Positions 7,533-14,100 of a DNA stretch of 64,000 bases are shown here, piece after piece. Under the pieces are notes generated by a model. The model made no database searches and was not told where the DNA came from. It was given only the letters and a program-made list of their open reading frames with translations. The position numbers were made by a program, and so were the translations under genes. Within the stretch, counting starts at the first letter, position 1. Each line of letters opens with the position of its first letter. Source of the DNA: CAVRQM01 sp964250775 (GTDB lineage Bacteria; Pseudomonadota; Alphaproteobacteria; Acetobacterales; Acetobacteraceae); assembly GCA_964250775.1 (NCBI GenBank), contig CAXUHK010000001.1:1-64000 (forward strand). The letters run 5' to 3'.

Positions 7533-7729
7533 AGCCAATGCCCTAGCGCGATCGCCGCCCCCGTGACGGCCACTCCCGCCGCTGCGCCGGCGGTCCAGAC
7601 CTGCCAAGGCAGGTAGCGCGCTTGCTGCTCCTTCAGAGCTGTGCCGGCCTGGAGGTTGGCGATTTTCAGCAGCTTTTCCGCCAGGTCCAGGATTGCGGCG
7701 TTGGTGCTGTCGAGAGTGGCTTGTGACAT
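7529..7729 (-). CDS. Small coiled-coil membrane protein
   Basis: 66 residues from ATG 7729. A helical N-terminal part (LDLAEKLLKIANLQAGTALK) with QQARYLPWQVWTAG is followed by a hydrophobic segment (AAAGVAVTGAAIALGHWL). Layout as in 5008-5211: charged helix, RY-P/LPW junction, single membrane span. It overlaps an HTH gene by 4 bp. Confidence 0.55.
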   Translation of the reverse strand: MSQATLDSTNAAILDLAEKLLKIANLQAGTALKEQQARYLPWQVWTAGAAAGVAVTGAAIALGHWL

Positions 7730-7770
7730 TGGAGCGGTCCCCATCCGGGCGGGGCTGATCCCCTTCCCAT

Positions 7771-7786
7771 GTCCTAATAATAGGAC
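7771..7786. promoter_or_regulatory. Operator-like dyad upstream of membrane/HTH pair
   Basis: Perfect dyad GTCCTA-ATAA-TAGGAC, 41 bp upstream of the start at 7729, in an AT-rich spot. Suitable as binding site for the HTH protein encoded two genes downstream (inference). Confidence 0.4.
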
Positions 7787-7873
7787 GTGGGAGCACGGAT
7801 GTCAACTCGCCTTATGCTGCTTTCCTATTCCGCTCAGCCGCACAGGCCAACTCGCGAACGCGCCCCACGGAGA

Positions 7874-7901
7874 CCGGACCTCGCGAGGGGGCCGGCGTTT
7901 T
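7874..7901. repeat. GC-rich hairpin, copy 2, with T run
   Basis: CCGG-CCTCGCGAGG-CCGG dyad followed by CGTTTT and then GCGTTTCGG. Shares about 30 bp with the hairpin at 7257. Lies in the gene-free stretch 7787-8029 left of attL, where I see no coding potential. Confidence 0.4.
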
Positions 7902-8029
7902 GCGTTTCGGGACTCCCGCTCGGGCTAGAAATCGGGGCTTTCGGACCGTTTGTGGCCAGGTGGCCATCCGGCCCCTGTGTCGATTGGCCATACGACGCAC
8001 GAGAAGCCAAGCAAAACCGGCCTTTTCGA

Positions 8030-8078
8030 TGGTCGGAGTAAGAGGATTCGAACCTCCGGCCCCTGCGTCCCGAACACA
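8030..8078. other. attL: 49-bp copy of tRNA-Pro 3' part
   Basis: Identical over 49 bp to 62661-62709, from TGGTCGGAGTAAGAGGATTC to CCCGAACACA. It corresponds to the CCA end, acceptor strand, T arm, variable loop and the 3' side of the anticodon arm of tRNA-Pro. The rest of the tRNA is absent here, so this is the displaced half of the attachment site. The 161 bp between it and the first phage gene hold only a possible integrase arm site. Confidence 0.92.
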
Positions 8079-8168
8079 CGGGCGATGCTGATTTTAAACG
8101 AAAAACCGTTTGTTTGTTGCGATTTCGGCGCGCATAACGCTTAAGCAGCGCATTCGATGCTGTTTTGC

Positions 8169-8179
8169 AACGGTCCATA
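8169..8179 (+). promoter_or_regulatory. Candidate integrase arm site (left)
   Basis: AACGGTCCATA, repeated in the same orientation at 62592-62602. Both copies are inside the prophage, 91 bp from attL and 59 bp from attR cores, where arm-type sites of tyrosine integrases are expected. Confidence 0.4.
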
Positions 8180-8239
8180 AGGACTGTAGAGCACTGTTGC
8201 ATTGTTCGCCCATCGTTTTGACAAGCGAAACTTCAGCAA

Positions 8240-8599
8240 TCAGGCCGCCGGCACGACCTTCACGGCCGGCGCGGCGGCCAGCGTTAGTGCGTCCGCCTGC
8301 GCCTTGATCGAAGCGGCCAGTGCGTCAATGGCGGCGGCGTCGATAGTGGCGTCGTTCACGGCGAGCTGCGCCCGCGCCACGGCCGGGTCTACCGCCGCAG
8401 TGACCATGGCGACGGCCGTGGCAAGGCCGGGATCAGCCACGACCGCGACCTGAGCCAGCCCCTTCGCGACGCCGTAAAGCGTCAGGGCTGCCTGCAACCG
8501 GGTTTGAGCCTGCGACACAGTGGCGACGGTGGCGGTCTGCACCTGACCGGCGCACGCCGCCAGGGACAGCACCAAGGCGGCGACGGCTGGGCGGATCAC
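8240..8599 (-). CDS. Lysis-cassette lipoprotein
   Basis: 119 residues with signal peptide and lipobox LSLAAC, then an Ala/Gln-rich helical mature part (AQTRLQAALTLYGVAKGLAQ). Last gene of the late operon, overlapping the holin-like gene by 4 bp. An outer-membrane lipoprotein at this place could help outer-membrane disruption, but a spanin-like pair is already present at 12258-12970, so its role is unclear. Its damaged homologue is at 3195-3566. Confidence 0.65.
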   Translation of the reverse strand: MIRPAVAALVLSLAACAGQVQTATVATVSQAQTRLQAALTLYGVAKGLAQVAVVADPGLATAVAMVTAAVDPAVARAQLAVNDATIDAAAIDALAASIKAQADALTLAAAPAVKVVPAA

Positions 8600-8973
8600 G
8601 GCTTGTCTCCTACGGCGGCAACGGGGATTGGCGCTGAGGCGGCTACGGCCGGCGGCAGCGCCTTGGCGTGGAACAGCCCGGTAATCGGGATCGAGGTCAC
8701 GGCGCGCATGGCGTAGGAGCCGACTAGCACGGCAACGCCCGCCACCAACGCGTCAACGTCCGGGCCCCAGCCAAGGCCGTAACGCGCGGCGGCGTAGGCT
8801 ACCACGGGCAGGAGCAGCGTGCCCCACGGCGTCTTGCTGGCAGCCAGCGACTTGCCGACGAACTGTTGCGCCAGCGTCGGGTTGACGACTTGCAGTTTGT
8901 CCACCAGGTCTGGCAGGCTCTTGGCCTCCCGAACGGCCACATCTTCGGCGGTGGCGACGGTGATCGCGGTCAT
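8596..8973 (-). CDS. Putative holin-like membrane protein
   Basis: 125 residues, ATG at 8973. Hydrophobic stretches WGTLLLPVVAYAAARYGLGW and VDALVAGVAVLVGSYAMRAV form two probable membrane spans, followed by a Pro/Ala-rich end. Lies 8 bp after the endolysin stop and overlaps the lipoprotein gene. Homologous to 2818-3198. Holin role inferred from topology and context. Confidence 0.6.
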   Translation of the reverse strand: MTAITVATAEDVAVREAKSLPDLVDKLQVVNPTLAQQFVGKSLAASKTPWGTLLLPVVAYAAARYGLGWGPDVDALVAGVAVLVGSYAMRAVTSIPITGLFHAKALPPAVAASAPIPVAAVGDKP

Positions 8974-8981
8974 GCAGGCTC

Positions 8982-9521
8982 CTATGCAGTGGTGGAGTGG
9001 TTGGCGGCGTTGAACAGTTTCATGGCAGCCGTGAACCGGCGATCCGCTCGTGCCAGCCACCCCACGCCGAACGTGGCAAAATTGCCCATGACGCGGTATG
9101 CGTTGACGTGATCGTTATGAAGGATCGCCAGCAACAAAGCGTGGTTCGGGTATTTTGCAGCGGCGGCGGCCGTGACCGGACCAAGGCCGCCGTCCACCGT
9201 GACGCCAAGCCGGCGCTGTAGCTGCTTGACCGCCGTTCCGACGCCAGTGTTGACCGCCGCGTCGAACGTCAAAAGGTCAAGGCCAGGCCACAAGTCCCAG
9301 CCCCGCACGGGCTGCCAGTAGAGCGCGCGGTAGAGGGCTGAAACCAAATCCGCCGGCATGGCGCGCAAATCGGCCGGCGTGGCCTCGCGGTTCCAGTGCA
9401 GCAAGTCTGGCATGGTCAGCCCTGCCATAGTCGCGCCGCCGGGGTCGGCTGGGTTATCGGCCCAACCGCCCTCCTGGGCCAGCGTGAAGGCCAAGCACGG
9501 GTCGAACGGGTCTGTTGCCAT
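8982..9521 (-). CDS. GH108-type endolysin (N-acetylmuramidase)
   Basis: 179 residues, normal length for GH108 phage lysozymes. N-terminal FTLAQEGGWADNPADPGGAT contains the EGG(W/Y) motif with the catalytic Glu. The middle YRALYWQPVRGW and FDAAVNTGVGTAVKQLQRRL lead into a peptidoglycan-binding-3-like C-terminus (GVTVDGGLGPVTA). No signal peptide is obvious, so release would depend on the holin. It degrades the murein glycan backbone at lysis. Intact counterpart of the broken gene at 2071-2821. Confidence 0.87.
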   Translation of the reverse strand: MATDPFDPCLAFTLAQEGGWADNPADPGGATMAGLTMPDLLHWNREATPADLRAMPADLVSALYRALYWQPVRGWDLWPGLDLLTFDAAVNTGVGTAVKQLQRRLGVTVDGGLGPVTAAAAAKYPNHALLLAILHNDHVNAYRVMGNFATFGVGWLARADRRFTAAMKLFNAANHSTTA

Positions 9522-9557
9522 GCCCTATAGGAAGCACAGCCGAAACGTCTTTTCCCG

Positions 9558-9920
9558 TCAGGTTTGCGGCTTTAGCTCGTCCGGTATGCTGCCTGGAACC
9601 ATGAGGACGATCGGCTTGCCAATGCGCTCGAATACGATGCGCTCGGAGCCGATCTTGGCAGATTTTTCCCAGCCATCCGCCATAAGCAGGATCATGCCAT
9701 AGGCGGCGTCCATGAGCGGGCCGTCGAGAGAGAGCCATATAAGCTGCTTGGCGGGGTCTGTTTCCCAATCCGCCCCGACAGCGTGTGCATGAGCTACCGG
9801 GGAATAGATCGGGATACCTGCCCCAACCAAACGACTCGCCTCTCGACAAGCGAGGCGGAACGCGGCAGCCCGGCCGGGCGGGTGCTCGCGATAAGGGGAA
9901 CTCATATACCAATATGCCAT
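9558..9920 (-). CDS. DUF1937 family protein (nucleoside deoxyribosyltransferase-like), copy 1
   Basis: 120 residues. Start chosen at ATG 9920 because GGAG lies 6 bases upstream (the ATG at 9932 overlaps that site). YMSSPYREHPPGRAAAF, AGIPIYSPVAHAHAV, PLMDAAYGMILLMADGWEKS and GSERIVFERIGKPI follow the DUF1937 layout, a Rossmann-like fold related to nucleoside 2-deoxyribosyltransferases. Paralogue at 10209-10568. Likely acts on nucleotides or nucleosides (inference); such genes are common phage accessories. Confidence 0.75.
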   Translation of the reverse strand: MAYWYMSSPYREHPPGRAAAFRLACREASRLVGAGIPIYSPVAHAHAVGADWETDPAKQLIWLSLDGPLMDAAYGMILLMADGWEKSAKIGSERIVFERIGKPIVLMVPGSIPDELKPQT

Positions 9921-9957
9921 CGCAAGCTCCATTTTGTGCTGCTTGCGTCGTCTAACC

Positions 9958-9988
9958 GTCCCCTGTTAGCTTGTCAATAAGCGGGGAC
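9958..9988. promoter_or_regulatory. Dyad upstream of RHH gene
   Basis: GTCCCC and GGGGAC arms (9958-9963, 9983-9988) around TTA...TAA, centred about 30 bp before the TTG start at 10003. RHH proteins usually bind such dyads and autoregulate; here that is inference. Confidence 0.4.
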
Positions 9989-10002
9989 GCTTAGGAGGGG
10001 TT

Positions 10003-10212
10003 TTGACAGACATTCCGGGGCCGGTTAGTCCGGGGCGCATGGGCCGCCCGTCGCTAAGCGTCAAGGAAACGAAGGTGCGCCTGTCAGATGATGCCAGGCG
10101 CCGGATCGAGGCCCTTGTTGGCCCCAATCAGATGGCGGCGTTTATCCGAGAGGCTGTCGAGAATGAGTTGGCGCGTCGGGAGGCGGAAGCAGAAAAGAAG
10201 GACGGCGGCTAA
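10003..10212 (+). CDS. Ribbon-helix-helix DNA-binding protein
   Basis: 69 residues from TTG at 10003, set by an excellent Shine-Dalgarno (AGGAGGGG) two bases upstream of the TTTG. GRPSLSVKETKVRLSDDARR then IEALVGPNQMAAFIREAVENELARRE is a CopG/Arc-type fold (strand KVRLS, two helices). One of few plus-strand genes in the late half, lying between the two DUF1937 genes; a regulator for this accessory island or an antitoxin-like protein without evident toxin. Confidence 0.65.
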   Translation: MTDIPGPVSPGRMGRPSLSVKETKVRLSDDARRRIEALVGPNQMAAFIREAVENELARREAEAEKKDGG

Positions 10213-10568
10213 CCAGGTTGCAGTTCCGCCGGCACAGTGCCGGGGTCCATCCATACGACAGGCTTGTTCGCTTTTGTGAACGTCGCAAGCTCGATAGCCA
10301 TGCCGTAGGACCGTTCCCAACTTTCCATCCGCAGCATGATAAGGCCGCGCGCCGCGTCCATCATCGGTTGATCGACCGGCATCCAGAACGAATGGTCCAG
10401 CGGATCAACGCCGGCCGCCATGGCGATTGGGTGCGTGTGAGCGATCGGGGAGAAGCAGGGCACGCCCGCGCGCATTAGCCGAGCCGTCTCGATGCAGGCG
10501 ACGCGAGCGGCCTCTTCGATGCCGCTCGGAAATTTTGAATAAGGAGTGGCGATATAATAATAGCTCAT
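10209..10568 (-). CDS. DUF1937 family protein, copy 2
   Basis: 119 residues from ATG 10568 with GGAG seven bases upstream. YYIATPYSKFPSGIEEA, AGVPCFSPIAHTHPIA, PMMDAARGLIMLRMESWERS and ELATFTKANKPVVWM match copy 1 and the DUF1937 pattern. Overlaps the DUF5664 gene by 4 bp and the convergent RHH gene by 4 bp. Confidence 0.78.
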   Translation of the reverse strand: MSYYYIATPYSKFPSGIEEAARVACIETARLMRAGVPCFSPIAHTHPIAMAAGVDPLDHSFWMPVDQPMMDAARGLIMLRMESWERSYGMAIELATFTKANKPVVWMDPGTVPAELQPG

Positions 10569-10897
10569 TGCGATGCTCCATTGATTCTATCATCTGTGCC
10601 GATATTGCGAGTTGCGTAAGTGTAGATCGCAATGGCGTTCCAAGCGACTGCGACCATGTGATGCGTTCCATTTTCCGGGTCAAAGTCTTGCCCGCGCATC
10701 CAACTCCAAGCGTGCCGCATCAACGACGCGAAACACTTGCTCCAATTCATGCCTCGTTCCCAATTCCTGTCTTGATATTTGGCAGCACCGCGACCGTAAT
10801 GCGTCGCAAGCGCATCCATGAACTCCGGTGGGATTAGGTCATACCGGGGCTTGCCATCGTTGAACCGCAACCCGCCGCCGTCCGCTTCAACGCTCAA
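10565..10897 (-). CDS. DUF5664, dATP/dGTP diphosphohydrolase-like
   Basis: 110 residues. The TTG start at 10897 overlaps the stop of the upstream gene (TTGA). Motifs LRFNDGKPRYDLIPPEFMDA, YGRGAAKYQDRNWERG and GTHHMVAVAWNAIAIY are the hallmark blocks of the DUF5664 family, to which the phage dATP/dGTP diphosphohydrolase N-terminal domain (MazZ-like) belongs. Such an enzyme would alter the purine dNTP pool. No PurZ homologue is visible, so a 2-aminoadenine genome is not supported by this window. Confidence 0.72.
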   Translation of the reverse strand: MSVEADGGGLRFNDGKPRYDLIPPEFMDALATHYGRGAAKYQDRNWERGMNWSKCFASLMRHAWSWMRGQDFDPENGTHHMVAVAWNAIAIYTYATRNIGTDDRINGASQ

Positions 10898-12207
10898 TGC
10901 ACGGTCTCCGAAGTGTTCTGAATGTTGACCCGGTGCCGCCCGATCTCGCCGTGGTGGGCGTGAAAGGTGAGCGCAGACAGTGCTCGTCCCGCGCGGTAGC
11001 CGCTCGCTGCGTTCCAGGCGTCTCGGGCGGCCGGCGCGCTGAAGCTCTCGACGCGGACGGGGCCAATTTCCTTGGCCGTTTCGCTGTGGATGTGGCCGAA
11101 AAAAAAATGCCGGTGCCGGGACAGTCCCCAATCTTCCGCCCGGTCGGTCGCCAGCATCATCGCCATTCGATCGGCTTTCATCGTGTGGCCGTGCGTCGCG
11201 CCCAACAACACCGCGCCGAAACGGCGATACCAAGCGATGCCGGGATCGTCGTTGACGCTGATGCGGGGCGTAGCGCTGTAGAACAGCGACAGCGCCACAG
11301 TCAGGCTCGTGCTGGCGTCCGGGTCGTGGTTGCCGGGCAAAAACTTGACTTCGATGTCCTGGTGCTTGCGAGCCACGATTTCGACGATGGCGACCGCCAG
11401 GCGGGCTCCAGCCGCGAACACTTTCGCCCACCGCCCGTCAACGTCGAGTTGATGCCCACTGCCAGGCGTCGCGTTCTTGGCGTCGTTGGCGTGGAAGTAG
11501 TCCCCGAGCACGAGTATGACTGCGCGCCGGCTCGGACGGGACTGCGCCACCAGCGCCTCTACCGCAGCCGTCGCGGTCGCAACGGCGATCTTCACGTCGT
11601 AATCGGCACCGACTTCCTTGCCCCATGCGTGCATTCCGAGATGCAAGTCGGGGATCGGGTAGACGGTCAGCAGATCGTTGTCGGCATGGTCGGGGGCGGG
11701 GATCGGCGCAGCCATGCCCTCATAGGCGGCAAACGCGGCGCGCAGCGACTCGACAAACCCTTCGCCAGCGCCCTCCTTCGTCTTGACCCACTTCGCCAGC
11801 ACGCGCCCGCTCGGGTCGAGCAACGCGCTCTCGCCCTTGACGACGTGTCCGGCCGGAACCTCGAACACGTCGCCAGCGTCGCGTGTGGTGCCGATCCATT
11901 GCCGCAACAGGTTGCCGCTGGCGTCATAGGAGCCGGCGTTGCGTGAGACGACAAACCCATCCGGCGGCTTGGCAATGTCTGGAATGGGAGGGCCGCCGAT
12001 CTCGCCGCGCAGCGCCGGGCGGCGCGGGTCGATGGCCGCAGTGACCAGAGAACGGGTGCGGCTTCTAGTCCAGCCAGCGGCTTCGGCTACGGCAGTCAGG
12101 GCGGAGTGCTTGCCGGTGCCTACATGCGCTCCCATGGGCACCGCGCCCGCTTCTACAGCCGCGTTGTAGTAGCGCCGGGCGGCGTCTACGTCTTTGGCAT
12201 CGGGCAT
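10894..12207 (-). CDS. Phage metallophosphoesterase (calcineurin-like)
   Basis: 437 residues. The N-terminal 60 residues look like a winged-helix domain (ALTAVAEAAGWTRSRTRSLV). The C-terminal half carries the metallophosphoesterase motif series: PDLHLGMH, GDYFHAND, LPGNHDPD, THGHT and FGHIHSE, i.e. all metal ligands (DxH, GDxxH, GNHD/E, H, GHxH). Large phage proteins of this architecture are often annotated as DNA repair exonuclease-like; substrate unknown. It overlaps the DUF5664 gene, linking it to the nucleotide-enzyme island. Confidence 0.8.
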   Translation of the reverse strand: MPDAKDVDAARRYYNAAVEAGAVPMGAHVGTGKHSALTAVAEAAGWTRSRTRSLVTAAIDPRRPALRGEIGGPPIPDIAKPPDGFVVSRNAGSYDASGNLLRQWIGTTRDAGDVFEVPAGHVVKGESALLDPSGRVLAKWVKTKEGAGEGFVESLRAAFAAYEGMAAPIPAPDHADNDLLTVYPIPDLHLGMHAWGKEVGADYDVKIAVATATAAVEALVAQSRPSRRAVILVLGDYFHANDAKNATPGSGHQLDVDGRWAKVFAAGARLAVAIVEIVARKHQDIEVKFLPGNHDPDASTSLTVALSLFYSATPRISVNDDPGIAWYRRFGAVLLGATHGHTMKADRMAMMLATDRAEDWGLSRHRHFFFGHIHSETAKEIGPVRVESFSAPAARDAWNAASGYRAGRALSALTFHAHHGEIGRHRVNIQNTSETVH

Positions 12208-12257
12208 GGGTAATCCTTCGCTGGTGAGCGTGCGTTCAGTTCTGCGGGAGGCGGTAG

Positions 12258-12659
12258 TCAGTCTTGCTTGTGCGCCAAGAATTCGCGTAGGGCATCGACT
12301 GCGGCGCGGGCCGCGATGACCTTAACCGGGTCATAGTGACCGTGCGCGCGGGAGGCTTTCATGGCATGGATTGCGTCAGTCACGGCTGCTGTCATGGAGG
12401 TTAGTGTCTCGATGTTCGCAGGTTTCGAGTTTTTCCATGCCACATACCGGGTAGCTTCGTCCCGGTAGGTTTCGCTGTCTTTCAGCACCGCGTCCGGGGA
12501 CGGTTCGGACGGTGCGACCACATGCGGCGGAACAGGCGGTTTCTCGACAATCACAACAGGAGCGGCAAGCGGTGTCGGAAAATGCAGTTCCGGCGCTTTG
12601 GCCGGATGACGAGCGCAGCTTGCAACAACCAAGGCCAGGAAAAAGGCGCGGAGCTTCAC
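12258..12659 (-). CDS. Putative outer-membrane spanin-like lipoprotein
   Basis: 133 residues: signal peptide with lipobox VVASC, proline-rich linker (PVVIVEKPPVPPHVVAPSEP), and a helical C-terminus ending ALREFLAHKQD. Overlaps the membrane/coiled-coil gene 12656-12970 by 4 bp. The pair has i-spanin/o-spanin topology although it is separated from the endolysin by the accessory island. Homologous C-terminus in 1850-2068. Confidence 0.6.
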   Translation of the reverse strand: MKLRAFFLALVVASCARHPAKAPELHFPTPLAAPVVIVEKPPVPPHVVAPSEPSPDAVLKDSETYRDEATRYVAWKNSKPANIETLTSMTAAVTDAIHAMKASRAHGHYDPVKVIAARAAVDALREFLAHKQD

Positions 12660-12970
12660 GGCTTAGCCTTGATTTGTTCCGCAATGTAGCCTAGTTGCGC
12701 CTCAATGCGTGTCAGCCGGTTGTCAATGCCGCCGACTAAATCACCTTGCGTGTTTAGCCGAGCGTCGTATAGCTCGCGGCGGTGGTAAACATCCGCCTTG
12801 AAGTCGTTGACTTGTGTTTGCAGACTGGCAACGGACGTGCTCAAGGAACCTACGTAAGCTGCCCCGGATGGGATCGCCAAAATGACAGCCGCGCACACGG
12901 CCACGACCAAAGACATGGGAAGGCGCACCCCGTTGTTAGCCTCGCCTGAATTTGACTGTTCCTGTGTCAT
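12656..12970 (-). CDS. Putative inner-membrane spanin-like protein
   Basis: 104 residues from ATG 12970. A membrane span (LPMSLVVAVCAAVILAI) is followed by a long periplasmic coiled-coil-like region (SVASLQTQVNDFKAD, IDNRLTRIEAQLGYIAEQ). Fits an i-spanin; partner gene 12258-12659 overlaps its end. Assignment rests on topology and pairing, as spanins lack conserved motifs. Confidence 0.55.
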   Translation of the reverse strand: MTQEQSNSGEANNGVRLPMSLVVAVCAAVILAIPSGAAYVGSLSTSVASLQTQVNDFKADVYHRRELYDARLNTQGDLVGGIDNRLTRIEAQLGYIAEQIKAKP

Positions 12971-13068
12971 GCCGCAATGATTGGCACAATTTTCGATCAC
13001 GTTCCCGGCATGAATTGATTTTGATTTATGGCCGTGGCATGAGGCTATTTGCAAGCAAGAGTGCGACC

Positions 13069-14100
13069 ATGAATAACCATGAAATTACAAAAATCGAGAA
13101 TGCTGCTAAAACAATTCAAAACCTTTTTAGGCAATTTGATAATAAAAACATTTTAGTCTCATTCTTGACAAAAGAAAAACTAGGACTTGCTTGCGATAAC
13201 CATTGGCGTTTTTCTATCCAGTCTGGCGTAAAAATTTTGCAAGTTCCAACCGGAATGGCTTTGGGTCAATTCAGTAACGCGACAGATGCTTTTAGCACAT
13301 TGGCAACATTGTGCTACACCTATCCCATGCGCACTGTCACAGATGGCGCGTGCGTAGTCGATTTTGAGGACGCCAGCGATCAAGGCGACTATTCCCGCAT
13401 AGCGTTCGGCGCTTCATGGGCTGCGGCGTCTCTTGTGGTTGACCCATACTACGTTAAGAGCCGTGGATACGCCGACTTGACCGCGCAGATATCGGCGTCT
13501 TGGCTACCGTGGGGGCGGCGAGAAGCCAAGGTGTTCTGGCGCGGCAGCACGACGGGCATTGCCGGCCGCGTCCCGCCAGCCCATTCCTTTAACTGGAAAT
13601 GGCTGCCCCGGCTGAACCTGTGTTGGGTCGCTTCTCAATCGTTGTTCGCGGATCGGCTCGACATCGGCATCACACAGCTTGCGCAAATGGACGCTCACGG
13701 ATGGCGTGTCAAAAACGACATTATTCAATCTGGCTTGATGCGTTCAGCGGTTTCTCGCCTGGATTTTATGCGGTACCGCTACCTTGTGGACATCGACGGC
13801 AACGCAAATGCATGGGATGGCCTGTTCGGCGCGATGCTGATGGGCGCTTGTATTCTCAAGGTCACATCGCCCCACGGCTGGCGGCAATGGTATTACGACC
13901 GTTTAATTCCCGGCGTGCATTTCCTGCCTGTTCGGCCCGACCTATCTAACTTTGACGAAGTTGTGCGTTGGGCGCTTGACCATGAAAGCGAATGTGCGGA
14001 AATGGGCCGCCGAGCGCGGCAATTCGCCACGTCCATGTTCTACAAAGACGAGCTTGACCTTTCCGGGGTCAAGCTCGCTCAATTGCTGACTAGTAGCTAA
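13069..14100 (+). CDS. Glycosyltransferase family 90 (CAP10-like), conversion gene
   Basis: 343 residues from ATG 13069 (AAGAG upstream; ATG 13039 is an alternative). AKVFWRGSTTGIAGR, RYRYLVDIDGNANAWDGLF, MGACILKVTSPHGWRQWYYD and GVHFLPVRPDLSNFDEVVRW are the GT90/LPS-modifying O-glycosyltransferase blocks. The first 200 bp of the gene are much more AT-rich than the surroundings. It is on the strand opposite to all late genes, between spanin-like and fibre genes. GT90 enzymes transfer sugars to capsule, LPS or glycoprotein acceptors, so lysogenic conversion of the cell surface is the likely role (inference). Confidence 0.8.
   Translation: MNNHEITKIENAAKTIQNLFRQFDNKNILVSFLTKEKLGLACDNHWRFSIQSGVKILQVPTGMALGQFSNATDAFSTLATLCYTYPMRTVTDGACVVDFEDASDQGDYSRIAFGASWAAASLVVDPYYVKSRGYADLTAQISASWLPWGRREAKVFWRGSTTGIAGRVPPAHSFNWKWLPRLNLCWVASQSLFADRLDIGITQLAQMDAHGWRVKNDIIQSGLMRSAVSRLDFMRYRYLVDIDGNANAWDGLFGAMLMGACILKVTSPHGWRQWYYDRLIPGVHFLPVRPDLSNFDEVVRWALDHESECAEMGRRARQFATSMFYKDELDLSGVKLAQLLTSS
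14050..14076. terminator. Hairpin between convergent GT90 and fibre genes
   Basis: Perfect 10-bp stem GAGCTTGACC / GGTCAAGCTC with a 7-base loop, inside the last codons of the GT90 gene and 14 bp past the fibre gene stop on the other strand. Flanking T-rich sequence is poor, so it may be a weak bidirectional terminator. Confidence 0.4.

Noticed and set aside
8184..8200. Second tRNA remnant near attL (TAGAGCACTGT)
   Set aside because: Only 11 bp match the tRNA-Pro sense strand, in the wrong orientation for an att duplication; likely chance.
10565..10897. 2-aminoadenine (Z-genome) pathway
   Set aside because: A MazZ-like DUF5664 protein is present but no PurZ-type enzyme or specialised polymerase is seen.
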